64,000 nucleotides of DNA, taken from assembly GCF_051106095.1 (NCBI RefSeq), contig NC_135785.1:104098501-104162500 (forward strand). Direction: 5' to 3'. Of the stretch, positions 10,730-22,923 are shown piece by piece (the stretch's first letter is position 1; each line of letters starts with the position of its first letter). Source of the stretch: Pogona vitticeps. Its lineage: Eukaryota; Chordata; Lepidosauria; Squamata; Agamidae. Below the pieces are notes generated by a model that made no database searches, was not told the DNA's origin, and saw only the letters and a list, made by a program, of their open reading frames with translations. The translations under genes and the position numbers were made by a program.

Positions 10730-13009
10730 CTTTGGGGCTTTAAGTATAACACAACAATCCTTACAAGAATGCTGTTACTGAATCAGACAGAATCTCGCTC
10801 CCCCACCGCCAAGACGGCAAATCTTATTTGTGTAGCATGGCAAAAGGAAAGTATTCACTCCGTTTACAACAAGGCCTTTGTAGAGACAAGATTATGAATG
10901 TTGTCTGCTTAATTCTGCAGTGTTGGGGATGAATTAAAGAACACTGGAATGGCTGGAGAACAAATAATATGTAATTGCAGGGTGACCTGGAAAAACAAAC
11001 AAACGTTATTCAATATCTAATTAGGGGAAAGGAGACAAGAAAGGAATTTCTAGTGTACAAATTTCTTTATTATTATGAAAGAATTGAAAGGAGCAGTTTC
11101 CCAAAATATATTGTGTCATAAACTGTTTTCACTCCTCATTTCTCATTCCTGTTTTGTAACTTATTTTTAATAGTTTTGCAAAAGAGAAAACAAAGCATCT
11201 AAGCTGCCTGCTGAAACAAAGCAGGTGAAAAGGGGCAGAAAATTTATAGGGTAGTGGCCAGGACAGCAAGCTAAGTCCATGAAAAGCTGACTCACTGGTA
11301 ACTTTCCAGCTCAGCTGAAACTGCCACAAATCCAATTTCGCATCCCACAGAACCTTCCTGGGTCATGACACCACAATGTTTTGGAATTTTCTATGCCTTC
11401 TACCATTGGCAACTGATGATGCAGTGTGGTGAAATGTGGAATGTGATGATATCAGAATATGGGGACTTCCTGCTAGATTATCGTGGAAGGGAGCAGAGGA
11501 AATAGACATACATCTGTTTGTATACGGTTGCCTCCCATTCTGATTCTGGACACAGAACTGTGTGTTTAAACTGATGTACCAATGGGATGGAAATGAATGA
11601 AAATACCCATTTTGCATCTCCTGAGACCGGTGAAAGAGTAGAGAACATCTTGCCTCAGAAATCCATCCATTTTCAAGGCTTGTGATGAACTGTGGGTGGA
11701 CCGGTGCACAAAACCAGGTGTTTAAAGGAGGATGGTTCCAGCTGTCACCAATCAACATTTAAAGGAATTTTTCACACACATTTCCGGAGGGGATGTGACA
11801 ATGCAAATAACTTGAAATGTGCTCAGATGACAGGGCAATCCACATTTGGGAGACAACAGCATCAGTAAGTCTGGTTTTTATTTCCTCAGCTGTTCAGAAC
11901 CCAGCCTTTAGGTCCCAAAGTATTTCTGTTGTGTTCGTTAAAAGGAGCTATTGTTCCACATAAATATAGCATTTGAGATATTCCTGGAAAGGTTAATGAA
12001 TTTCCAAATTGAAGGGATACTGAATTATATTGTGGAATTCAGCAAGTGTAAGTAAATTAACCACTTCTCTTTAATAATAAGTTAGGCAGTATTAACTTTC
12101 AGACACCAAAATGAGATACTTTAATGCCCCAATTTGCATTCTGTGATGATTGCAGAATCCGTACAAATCAGACCTATAATGTAGGCATCTACAACATTAT
12201 CAACTGAAGAGTTGTAAACAACACCCCCAGAGTTCAGCCATTTGCCATATACAGGTTTTTAATTTTAGGGTTTTTTTTACAGTCAGAAAACAAATGAGAC
12301 AAAATTGCCCCAATAAATAACATTGCTTTTTGCAGGACAAATACACCTTTGTCTTACTCAGGGGTAAAAAAAAAGTTTCATCCTTTAAAAAAAGTTGTAG
12401 AAGTGACATATTCTGTTGTCAGTAGATTTGGTTTCCTGTGAGCAAGGGCCTGGACTAGAAGTTTCAAAGGGGTTTAGGAGATAAGACATGATCAATTAAG
12501 CTTTTCTCAACTAATCTCAACACTAACTACACTCCCAACTTTCCATCTAATCCTTGGTATGTTGAATTCGCAACAGGATCAAAAAAATACCCCAGAATTC
12601 ATTCAATGGAAATTCTAAAAAATCATGGCATATGCGGAGTAGATAAATTTGAAACTGACCAAAAAATCTCCCTGAAACTTTATTGGAATGACAAACAAAT
12701 ATCTTAATTGGTGATACTTTTCCATTACTACTGCCTTACTATCTGTTTCATCTTCCCTTCCTTTTGTCTTTCATTGTCAACGGTATGATATTTTTATAAC
12801 AAATCCTGTCTCCAATAATAAACCTTTTTGGCAGGGGCCTTTCCCATTGTTTGTATCCACAATAAAGGGCTGCAGGCTTGACTCTTTTCTACTGCACATC
12901 CAAGCAGAAACATAAATCCAGCCACCGCAGCCTATTCAAAGCCATCCACTTACTGACCATTAAAATGGGATTACGAGCCTGCCCCGTAAATTCTATTTCA
13001 GTGTTTCTG
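10730..13009. other. intergenic, nothing recognised
   Basis: Spans the upstream flank of RGR. A 131-codon minus-strand frame at 11363-11758 shows no known motif, no splice logic and ordinary base composition, and is taken as chance. No clear repeat was recognised. Confidence 0.4.
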
Positions 13010-13291
13010 TCATGTTTTTTTTAAAAAAGAGTCCTTTCTATTATAATCTCCACGCAAAGGGAGAACAGACTGTTCTAATGGAAGGGCACCGCTCTGGTAT
13101 AAAATCTCACCTTTTTGGTGTCCCTCGTATATTCTTTTAGCAAGGTCCAAAGACATCTCATTTTGATTTGGCCATAATTTATCAGGGACATCTCTTGTTC
13201 CAGTCTCCCACCTCTGTCTGTGTTCTTCTATTTGTTTCAAAGGAGGGTCTACTGGATAAGGTTTTCCCCAATTAGTTTTGCTATGACACAT
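13010..13291 (-). CDS. unidentified 93-codon open frame, gene or pseudogene fragment
   Basis: Starts MCHSKTNWGKPYPVDPP and continues with a charged stretch KQIEEHRQRWE, then DKLWPNQNEMS, LAKRIYEG and EILYQSGALPLEQSV. The composition (W, E, R, Q, P, N; few Ser/Leu runs) looks more like real soluble protein than the chance frames around it. A tandem TAG TAA directly precedes the ATG, and the frame ends in an A-rich stretch (FLKKT, TGA). I do not recognise the protein. It could be a small gene, an exon, a processed copy or chance. It lies upstream of RGR on the same strand. Confidence 0.3.
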   Translation of the reverse strand: MCHSKTNWGKPYPVDPPLKQIEEHRQRWETGTRDVPDKLWPNQNEMSLDLAKRIYEGHQKGEILYQSGALPLEQSVLPLRGDYNRKDSFLKKT

Positions 13292-13433
13292 TTACTATTG
13301 TGTCAATAATGTCTGAATGACTATAAATCTGGCTTCATAACAGTGTGACATCTCATGCCCTATCTAAGAGTTCTTTCTGTTTTCTAATTTAAAAAAATGC
13401 TCATTGTGTCTCGGAACTGGTATGCTAAAAGAA

Positions 13434-13583
13434 CTGGCTAGGGTGCTTGGTAGTTTAGGTATTTAACTGCAGAGTTGGAGGTTCGGAGTTCAGTTCCACA
13501 CTGTGCCTCCTTGACAGGAGTTGATGATCCATAGGGTCCCATCCTGCTCTGCAGCTCTAAGATGATGATGATGATGATGATGA
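13434..13583 (+). mobile_element. tRNA-derived SINE with GAT repeat tail
   Basis: Has a tRNA-like head with a B-box-like ggttcggagttcagttccac, then the phrase ctgtgcctccttgacaggag, gatgatccatagggtccc, and a (GAT)n tail at 13560-13583. This is a familiar amniote SINE layout; the 3' part resembles L2-driven SINE ends. The family name is not certain. Confidence 0.65.
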
Positions 13584-13599
13584 TACAGTTGACAGAAGA

Positions 13600-14060
13600 A
13601 ACACTGAATTGAGGGGCCATGTCCAGATAGTTCAGCTTGGGGGTGAACTGTCAGCCCCCTGGACCTTCAATTGTAGGGTGCTCCAAGGGTCATCAATATC
13701 CTCAATGCTATTTCACATCAATGTTAAGCCACTGGGGGAGGCCATCAGGAGATCTGGAGTAAGGAGTCACCAGTATGTATGCCATGACAAGCACAATTCT
13801 ACCTCTTCTTTACCACCTCTGCAATGGATGCTGTTCAGATGCTTGAGCAATGCCTGACTTCAGTTTTGGAATATACCAGGGCTAACAGGCTCAAACTGAA
13901 CTTGAACAAGACTAAGAGTCTGCTCCTAGGGAGGGGGGCTCCAAGAGGTTGTAGGGGGATTATCCGTAGGCTGGATGGTGTTGCCCTCCCCTTTAGAGAT
14001 CTGCGTCTGGTCAATTTGGTTGGGCTGGCCTACTTGGAAATCCCTGTTCCAGGCTGTTTC
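13600..14060 (+). mobile_element. L2-type LINE fragment, reverse transcriptase region
   Basis: The translation carries the L2 landmarks LQGSSISSMLF (for VPQGSVLSPMLF), KPLGEAIRRSGVRSHQY before the altered catalytic box, RANRLKLNLNKTKSLLLGRG, and LDGVALPF. The motif order and spacing match L2 ORF2. Frame changes and substitutions mark it as old. Confidence 0.8.
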
Positions 14061-14200
14061 TTCTAAAACTGATTTTCTGCCTGTTGTTTCTGAAGGTCAT
14101 TTGTGGCTTGCTGCATCCTTCTCATCTAGCCACATGTGTGTTGCACATTTGGTTGGGTTACCCTACTCAGAAGTTGCTGTTCTGGGCCATTGTGTTCCTT
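14001..14200 (+). repeat. diverged direct repeat pair, about 131 bp apart
   Basis: The stretch from 14018 (tttggttgggctggcctact) recurs as tttggttgggttaccctact from about 14149, with further matching bases (ctgttccaggc versus ctgttctgggc). The repeat overlaps the end of the L2 fragment and may be a local duplication of it. Confidence 0.5.
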
Positions 14201-14215
14201 TCTGATGAGGTTTTT

Positions 14216-15529
14216 TGGGTAAAAAAGAGTTAATGAAGGAACAATATTCTTTAGGTTTGAAGTCTAAAATATTTTGTGAATATTTGTCCAGCACATCCCA
14301 CTGTTTCTAGCATCAATTTTTGTTAAGAAGTCTCTGTTCCATTCCATTCTAGCTTTTAACCTAGTCCAGGGAACATGTTTAGACCCTAGTGCAGGATGCC
14401 CACAAAAACACCTCTTTATTTTTCCCCCCTAAGCAACCTAACTGGCTCATGCTCATTCCAGGGGAAGAAAGTAAAGTGGCGCTCTGGAGAATGCAGTTAA
14501 AACAGCTCTCAATCACATGGAGAAAGTGCTACAGACTTCCTAATCTCTACGGGACCTCCAGATACTGTGAGACTAACAGCTTCTATCAGCCCTACCCAGC
14601 ATCCCTGCCACTGAGGCATGGTGGGAGTTGTAGTCCATACATCTAAAAGCCACGTCGTTCTCAGTCTTCTTCCTCTCTTACTAAGAGAAAAATGCTGGGG
14701 AACTGGTGAAAACCGAAAGCAATGCTGCTTCCTACCATACATTTAAATGACTTGTGAAAATAAACAGATAAGCTTATTTGCTTCCAGGTTGCCTCATTTT
14801 TGTAGAACTTTTTGAAGCTGGATGGACAAAATCCATTCCTTGTCTCCTGATTGCTGGATGAAAATCCCCTAGGGAAGAGGCAGTGATCCATCTTGTTTGG
14901 TCTACCTTTTTGATCTGATTTATACTCTGAAACCTTCACCACTGCAGAACATTCATTGGAACATGGTAAATGTTGTGCAGTGGACAAAGTGAACCCAGTG
15001 AAGTGGCGTTTTACTACGGTAGTTTTGGCTTAAGGGTGCGATGTAGCTAGCAAGTGAAAAGATTTTTTGCTGCCTTCTTGTAAAGTATGTCATATGACTC
15101 AATACATTGTCAGTTTCATTGCCCCTATCAACTATAATTGTCTCAGGCTTTGATAGATGCTCGGCAAATTCAATGGCAGCTTCTTTATTGACTTCTTAGG
15201 ACTTTGAGTCCCAGTTCACGCATGGTGTGCATGTGTACCAAAAAAGCCTGCAGTCTATTCCCAGTTTACCAGACAGATCAAAGTGCTCTCATTCAGCAAC
15301 ACTTTTCGCTTAGTTTCAGCCCAAACAAGGGCATTTAGCTGAAAGGGAATCCTTCAAGACTTTTAGTTCTTGCAACAATTTCATTTTGACAATAATAGGG
15401 TTGAGCCAAAACTGGTTACTTCATTTGAAATTCATTTTCATGAATGTCAAAAATGTGAGTTCCATTTTCAGTAATTTTCAGCACTGGATGCGAACACACG
15501 TCATATGTATTTTATGTTGTTCTTCTTGA
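14216..15529. other. intergenic; short old repeat near 14615
   Basis: Contains ggtgggagttgtagtccat at about 14620, a very common amniote repeat phrase from an old non-autonomous element. Nothing else was recognised. Confidence 0.4.
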
Positions 15530-15640
15530 CGTTGGTTGCTGTGGGTATTTCAGGCTTCTTGGCCGTGTTCTGAAGGTGGTTCTTCCTAACGTTTCGCCAG
15601 TCTCTGTGGCCGGCATCTTCAGAGGACAGCAAACTGTCCT
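15530..15640 (-). mobile_element. Penelope-like terminal fragment
   Basis: Contains the phrase ggccgtgttctgaaggtgg, aacgtttcgccagtctctgt and ggccggcatcttcagaggac, a widespread squamate interspersed repeat. The same ggccgtgttctgg phrase recurs at about 50580. The Penelope assignment is from memory and is uncertain; no coding part is present. Confidence 0.45.
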
Positions 15641-17750
15641 TCTTGACGTTCTTTGCTATCGTGGTTGTCTTTCATCTGTTTTCCTCACGCATATATTTGC
15701 TTGTTTCTAAAAATAATATTCTGCCCTTTACTGGCCAAGTGGCTTCCCCAGGACAGTTTACCAAAGAGCAAAACCACAACTATAACAAACAAACAAACAA
15801 ACAGCAGAATGCAGAATTAAATGGGTTAGTCCAGCTGGCTGCAGAAACCCACAAGGATTTGTTGACAGTGATATGTTACTGACAAGGTCTTGCTGCTGTC
15901 AGTGTGATGCTTGTGAAAAAGAAGCAAACACCCACATGGATTACCACAGCCAATAAGATTAAGTGGCAGTGCAGTCAAAAGATGAATGGTACAATGGAGG
16001 GGAAATGATTTGATCATGTTTTAACATTTTTGTTAATTTTTCTGTGTTCTGGGATTTCATTTTTCATCCTTCCACTGAATTCAGTGCAAGATGTGGCCAA
16101 ATCTGCTGCCGCCTTACTTTTGTATCTTATTTCAAAAGAAGCATTCTACAACCAAATCCCCCAGGACATCAGACTGGGTGCATCACAGAGGCAGGCCAAG
16201 TAATTCCCACTTAAAGGCGGAAATCCTAGAGACTTCCCATTTTCAACGGTCTAAGATATGTTTCACCTTCTTTTACACTCTTGATCCCAATGGCACAAAA
16301 GATATTACTATCCTCTACAAATGTGGACGTCAGATCTGACAAATCGCGGATAATACAGGGCGGTCTGCATTCTTGAATGTATTTAGCATTTTGAATCTAA
16401 TGTTACCCTTATAGCTAGGTGGCACGGGTTGCTGTTACCCGGTAACACATTAACCTTGAGACACTAAAACATCTGACTGTTTGGAACAAGAGGGAATACT
16501 AGAAATGTTACAGTTGAGTTTGGAAAGAAGTGGAGAAAAAAAACTGGTATCAACTTTCCCCAACACGCTGTCCTAGACATGCTGCTGACTGGAAATGATG
16601 GGAGTTCTGGTTCAGCACATCTGGAAGATGCCTACACAAGAAAGGCTGCCTTATGCCTATCAGCTATTTAGTTCATTCAGAGAATAAATAAAGGGCTTCT
16701 CCTTGAAGAATTGATTTCAAATACTTTTGAAACCTCCCTAATTGCTGGACAGAAAATTAAAGCAAGAGTTGTGAAGCCGTGTGGTTTCAGTTAATAGATA
16801 TATTAGCATTCAGCCCGGTCTCTCCCTGTCATTTCTTTGGACTTACAGCCATACCTTAACTTATCAGAACAAGCTCTAAATTATCACATCATTTTTATGA
16901 GAAACCGCAGCAGAATTTACCAGAGCCACTAAAGTCTTCATTGCCTGAACATATAGTTCAGTGATAGAATTTAGAAGTGAGCCTCTAGGTTTTGTCCCTT
17001 CATCACCACCTATCTAATCTTCCTATTTAATTCTTTTTTTTTAAATACCCTGGTTTATGAATATGGGATATTGTGGTTTTGTATCTGCATTTCAAAACGC
17101 TATGAAGTGGCCCAATATTGCTGCATAATATTATGCCTGCATTGCCAGCAGGAAAAAAGGACTCCACGTTTTACAGAGCAAAGGGCAGCCTGAATGTTGA
17201 CAACACCAATGGCAGCAGTCGAGATGGCCTACAGGATACCCCCTTGTGCTCACTACCATTCACAAAGCGATCACAAGCAAGGGAAAATCCCAGAAGCTGT
17301 TTCTTTTTTCCCCCCTCAGTTAACACCTCGCCCAAACACAAAGCAATTGGCATGGCTGTTTTTCGACAAGTATGAATGGTAGATTCAAAGTTATAATTTT
17401 TTGTTTCTGCTGCCCCTATTTTTAGATTTGTCTTGCAGAATGTTAATTTGCTCTGCCAGCATCACTTGCGTAGTGATAATAGAGCTTCTATACATATACA
17501 TTCCTATGCAAATAGACCTACTTGTGGGATATGTCCACTCTTTTTTTTGTGGTGGATTTGTCACTAGGTGATGGAATCACACAGACAATTCCAGAATGCA
17601 GGACTAAGGGAGCTGGAATTCCCACACTGGCCATAGGCAGAGCACAAGAGGTTAAATTAAACACACACACCCTTCCTCCTGCACTTTCTCCTCCCAATAC
17701 AGCATTTCATCAAATGCATACTCCCTTCCTGGAAACATCCTTTTGTTTCT
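15641..17750. other. intergenic, nothing firm
   Basis: Short A-rich and T-rich tracts and an old repeat scrap (gatgggagttctggttcagc near 16598). A 13-base palindrome gttacccggtaac lies near 16433. No gene seen. Confidence 0.4.
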
Positions 17751-17980
17751 GATCATGGGGTGTCCTTGGCAAAGATACTGGAGTGGCATTGCCTACTCCA
17801 GGTGGATTGCGTTTAGTCGGAACTCTCCACTATGACCTGTCAGTCTTGGGTGTCCCTGCATGGCATAGCCCATAGCTTCTCTGAATTACTCACGCCCCTT
17901 TGCCACGACAAGGCAGCAATCCATGAAGGGGTCATGAAGAGTCAGACATGACTAAACAATTAAATGAAATGAGAAACATT
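17751..17980 (+). mobile_element. BovB LINE 3' end
   Basis: Carries gatactggagtggcattgcc and ends agagtcagacatgactaaac, the classic BovB 3' terminal sequence, with a short A-rich end. It is a 5'-truncated copy on the plus strand. Confidence 0.75.
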
Positions 17981-20074
17981 CTAGTCTAATAGGTCTCTCG
18001 GGACCTCTATCTATTAAGAATTAAGGAAATATGATCAAGTTTCCATGACAGCGCCAAGGCCATTACCTTCCACACCACCAATGTTTGAGCTTTCAACTAT
18101 AATACATCTGCCATCATAACTCACCACTAGCTATGCTGGCCATGGCTGAGACAAGTTGTGTCTGGAGGACCACATGTTCCTCAGTCCTGCATTAGAACCT
18201 GTACCTACATCAGGGGACACCACACAAGGCCAAATACCTGGAGATCAATGCGTTGCCTTTGTCACACTAGCAATATTTAAAATGTAAACCTAAATATGCA
18301 GTGTGTCAATGCTTAGTCACTGTATATGGATATATCGATCAGGTGGCTGCAGTTGATTGAAAAATTCTTGGTGGAAACACAACTGGTGGCAACCAGGAGT
18401 AGAAACTCAGGACAGTGTATACAACAATTATTAAGATTTATTTGCTGTAGAATCCTTCACTGCTTCTGAGCTTAGAAAAAAATGTTGTTTTATAAATTAC
18501 AAATCCCAGAATCATCCAGTTAGCATACTAGTCTTGTTAGCGTGTGGATTTTGAGAACTGCAGTCCAACTTCCCCTGCCCAACTTTTCCATCATGTTTAG
18601 AGGTTTCATGTCAGTTGAATTTCCATACCTTTCCCCAAAGAATATTGGGGGATTGCTCATTCCTTAAGGCCTGCTCCCTTTCTACAAAACTAAGCTTGGC
18701 TAGCTTAGTCATGCTGAATTCTCTCACACAAATTGGAAATTGGTTCTAAGCACTGTGTGAACATGTGATCATGTGCAAAGATAAGAGATGATGATAACCC
18801 AACACAGGCTGTTTTCAAGTTAATAGTGTTTGCTCCTTTATACACACTGGCATCCTTTTGGTAATGATTCTAGTTTTAAAAAAATATATCCAGATCTGGA
18901 AAGGCTACGACTAATCTAATTTTCTTCATGAATGCTTTGCAGTCTAGCTATGCAACAGAAATAGAAGTAAAAATATTTTGAAATATCATAGTCTAACAGA
19001 AAATCTTTAACATGAACTGGGCAATTTGCATCTCATTGCCTGGTTCTTATCCCTGGCATAATTTTATCTACAGCCTGGCGGCTTTACCAAATTTTAATGA
19101 AAGTGCAGCCAAACTTTTGCCCATTAAAAAAAAATGTTTATGTGTGCATGTGTTTGTGGAATCATCTATACTTTAATGGCTTGCCATTGATTTGCTCTTG
19201 TGAAGCAGAGCAAATCAACATTCTACCAGGCAATTCTAAAAATGAGGGAAGCCCAAACAAAAAAAGTGTAACTTTGAAACTGGACTTCAGATCAGCACCA
19301 AATTGGACACAGATGTCTGAGCCAGATTTGGGGGAGTTTGGTCAAAGGGTATGATTTGGTAAAAGCAAAAATAACTGTCCACCCACCTCATGCAGAAACA
19401 AGTCATCTCAAATGGTTTTAAAAAGATAAAATAAATTGAATAGAGCAATCTTGCTTATTTTCAAAAAGAAAGCTCTGCTAACATTGAATAGGATGCTCAC
19501 CAGCCACAAAGCAAACAATAAAAAAAAATAGTTTTAAATTTGAATGGGTGAACTTCTGAATATTCGTTCTCTATTCTTTTTAAATATATTAAATATTTTT
19601 ACAGCCAGACACAGAAGGCCTTTCCTAGCATCAATGCCTGTTTGTCCAAGAAGGGGTTAAAATGTCCTTCCCCTGAGAACCAGCTAATTGGGTCATGACT
19701 GACAGGGTCAATAGTTCAGATTGCCACAGACTTGGAGCTGACTTCCCTTTTAAAGATTTGCCTCAGGAACCTGGTCTCAGAAATCCTAAAAGAACCTCTA
19801 ATGAAAGCAAACAGGGCTGGGATAAACACAATGGATCTGTGCATTTGTAATGTAGAAATACTGTACTTTGAATATGCCTTATAAAATTGTGTGCTAATTC
19901 CCTGGAAATACTGTAGTAAAATGTCACTTTCTGAATAACCGTTAGTCCCATAACTTTTTCAAAAACTGATGGACTGGAGCCACCATAACTTTTAAATTGA
20001 GAATTGGCCATAGATTATATTAGTAGCTAACCAGAAAATAAGATTAGATCTATTCATATGTTATCTATGCCATC
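17981..20074. other. intergenic with scraps of old repeats
   Basis: Degraded pieces of the acaaatcccagaatc / gagaactgcagtccaac repeat type occur near 18500-18570. The rest is AT-rich unassigned sequence. Confidence 0.4.
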
Positions 20075-20770
20075 TTTTCCCAACAATGCCCCTTTGAACT
20101 TTACATAGGACATACAGAACAGTATCTGCAGAAAAGAATTAATGGACACAAACTGGACATCAGGAATGGCAATACATAAAAACCTGTTTCAAATCATTTT
20201 TATTTACCTAGACACTCTGCACAATATCTGAAAGTTGCCATTCTGGAAAATAAAATTACAGGACAAGAATCCAGAGAGAGACAACTGAGATAAAATATAT
20301 ACATATGTTTCAAACCCAGTTTAATGGACTCAGTATTAGCCATTATCAAATATAAGACACTGCAACAATAATGTTGAACCTGCTGTATTTCACACCTGTA
20401 TTTTCTTCCTAACTAATCAGAGCCACCTTACAAATCCTTTTGGTGATTATAGATATTCACTGCCACACTTTTCCTGCTTGTTATCTATAGCCCGGGATTA
20501 GTTTAGCCACTGATCATCATCACTGTTTACAGAACAATGCTTCCTGGGATGGGAACTGAGTATCAAACAGCAGTCTTAAATGTCATTGCCGCCAGGTATG
20601 AAATGCCACACTATCCACAGTTTATGCCCAGAAAACAGTCTCTTTGTTTTGGGGCCATGTATTCCCACTCATATTTTCTGAAGAAGTAGACTTGTCCGTG
20701 AAACTCACATTGAAATATAGCAAGTAGTCTTTAAGATGCCAGAATGTTTTTGTCGTCTTTATTTTTTTTA
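20075..20770 (+). mobile_element. Penelope-like retroelement remnant (GIY-YIG region)
   Basis: The translation from 20089 reads FELYIGHTEQYLQKRINGHK, then LDIRNGNT, KPVSNHF and LPRHS. This is the GIY-YIG nuclease-like region of Penelope-type elements (YIGQT...RxNGHRxDI...PVxxHFxLPGHS). The stretch tgaagaagtagacttgtccg and gtagtctttaagatgccag near 20680-20750, followed by a T-rich end, is the usual 3' terminal sequence next to it. The copy is old and not intact. Confidence 0.65.
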
Positions 20771-20930
20771 TTTTATTTTTTTTGGCTTGAGGTAGGCGAC
20801 CTGTACAAGAAAAACTATATCAGACTAAAAGCACTATGAACATGCCATGTTCATGCATGTTTTCAAAAAGATGTTCCCTCACCTTTTGAATTTTTTTTTT
20901 TAAAGAGAGCTGGGAGTTAGCAAAGAATAT

Positions 20931-21230
20931 CACTGGAAACGAAGGTCAAAATCATCCATACTATGTGGAAGACAGACAGGAACAAAAATCAGCTGATTTG
21001 AAATGTGGTGTTGGAGGAGAGCCTTATAGATAACACAGCCAGCCAGAAAGGCAGAAAATTGGGTGCTCATTCAAGCTGAGCCTGGACTCTCATTAGAACA
21101 AAAATGAGTCACCTATCATGCATATATAAGGAGAATACAGAACTGGCCAGAAAAGACAATATTACTGGGAAAGGGGGAGGGGCCAGTGGGAAGGTAGAAA
21201 GATCTATTATGAGCCAGATTGTCTCAATAA
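20931..21230 (+). mobile_element. RTE/BovB-type LINE 3' fragment
   Basis: Parallels the copy at the window start: caaaatcatccatact, tttgaaatgtggtgttggag, gccagccagaaaggcag. Heavily decayed and lacking a clear tail. Confidence 0.65.
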
Positions 21231-21273
21231 AGGAAGCTATAGCTGTTTGCAAGAACGGAACTTACTAGGAATA

Positions 21274-21760
21274 CAGTGGTGCCCCGTATAGCGAGGTTAA
21301 TCCATTCCAGATTAACCTTCGCTATACGAAAACATCGCTGTGCGGGTAAGCAAAGCCTATTGGAACGCATTAAACTTAGTTTAATGCGTTCCAATAAGCG
21401 TGGAAACTTACCCCTCCAGCGATGTTTTCGCTCCGGCGGCCATTTTGGAGCCGCCGATCAGCTGATCGGCGGCTCCAAAATGGCCGCCGGATGACCCGAA
21501 ATGGCCCCCTCGCAGCATTTTCGCGACCTCCGTAAGCAAGGGGAGGGCGCGAAAACACTGATAGGGGCCATTTCGGGTCATGCGGCGGCCATTTTGGAAC
21601 CGCCGATCAGCTGTTCGGCGGCTCCAAAATGGCCGCCGGAGGCCCCAATCGTTGCAAAGCGAGTGCGGCGATTGGGGCTGATCCGTAAAGCGATCCCCAA
21701 AAAGGGATCGCTATACGGATTCTTCGTTAAACGGTGCGCTCGTTAAGCGAGGCACCACTG
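21274..21760. mobile_element. TA-flanked mariner-like MITE rich in palindromes
   Basis: The 5' end is CAGTGGTGCCCCGTATAGCG and the inverse 3' end reads CAGTGGTGCCTCGCTTAACG. TA target duplications sit at 21272-21273 and 21761-21762. Inside are a near-perfect 39-bp palindrome (21358-21396), a perfect 60-bp palindrome (21432-21491) and a diverged second copy of the latter around 21583-21640. High CpG and low decay suggest a fairly recent insertion. No transposase. Confidence 0.9.
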
Positions 21761-21774
21761 TACATTATTTCTAG

Positions 21775-22480
21775 GAGAGGGGCATTAGGAAGAGATAACA
21801 ACCTAACATAAAATGCTGTTGGTTTGTAAGATCTGAGCAGAGCTGTAAATGATAGGACATTTTGGAGGGCATTAATTCACATAGCTGCCATACATCACAA
21901 TTGACCTGATGGCATGTAGCATCTTTGGAGTTATTTTCTAAATTACCAGACAATTGCATAATGACAAGGTGGATGGAATGGTTGAAAGTATGACATATGT
22001 TTTGTGTCAGCAGTAGGCAAGCCAAAAAATTCTCTTGAAAGCGACTTTGGCTATGAAATCCAGCACCTCGATATGTAAAAGTGAAAATGGGCTGAAAGAA
22101 ATGATTTTTAATTTTTTTTTTTTAAAAAAAACATATTTTGTGATGGCTGTTTTTTCACCCCTCTCACCTTGACAACTTTGTTCCCTTCTGTCAACACAGT
22201 TGTGCTGGAACTCTTTGTGATGGCAGCATGACATGAACTCTCTAGAGGTTATCCTCCACATCACTTTGGATTATTGTTTCCACAGAAATTACATTTTGAA
22301 TTTTTAGATGTTGGCTTCCTAACGTGAAGGAAAGGTCTAGAAAATTATAGCCTGATCAGCACAATACATGTTCCAGGATAACTGGAAGAAAGTTATGATT
22401 ATACCTCAGATTATTAAAATATTGACCAAAATGCTATTATTTACAACAGTTGCTGTTAGTCTATCTGGATATATTGCAGC
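21775..22480. other. intergenic, nothing recognised
   Basis: Ordinary AT-rich sequence with an A/T homopolymer stretch near 22108-22130. Confidence 0.4.
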
Positions 22481-22582
22481 TGTGAAGTTTTACTTGTATC
22501 TGTTATATAATACCAGTTAATGTTTTTATAATTTTTGATTGACTGTGCCTGGTGTTTTTGAACAACAACAACCCCATCATGG
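22481..22582 (+). mobile_element. R4/Dong-type LINE 3' tail
   Basis: The segment ttatataataccagttaatg ... gactgtgcctggtgtttttg, ending in ACAACAACAACC, matches the 3' tail of the larger R4 copy at 24345-24410. It is a truncated copy directly abutting the 5' side of the next element. Confidence 0.65.
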
Positions 22583-22923
22583 GCACAGGCCTTGTTGAGG
22601 TGGAGAGGCTTGCACACTTCAGTGAGGTTCAAAGCTATGCTGAAGGGTCTCCCAAGCCAGAGAAGTCTCAGCTGAGAAGCCAGACCAACTGTATCCACCA
22701 ACCATCAATTATGATGAGAGGAAATAAACAGAAATCCATACCAGATTGGTCGTAACCTGGGTCAACAAGGACCATGTCAGATGCAATAGCCCCTGGACAT
22801 CTGGTGACAAATGGGCTATAGGGCTCAGCAGATCCTGTTGAGGAACCAGGACAGGCTGCTACAAAGTATTGGAACAACATAACTAAAATAACATGCCAAA
22901 ATCAACAAATTATGAAATGTTAT

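Noticed and set aside
11363-11758. 131-codon minus-strand frame upstream of RGR
   Set aside because: No recognisable domain or conserved pattern; chance frame is the simplest reading.
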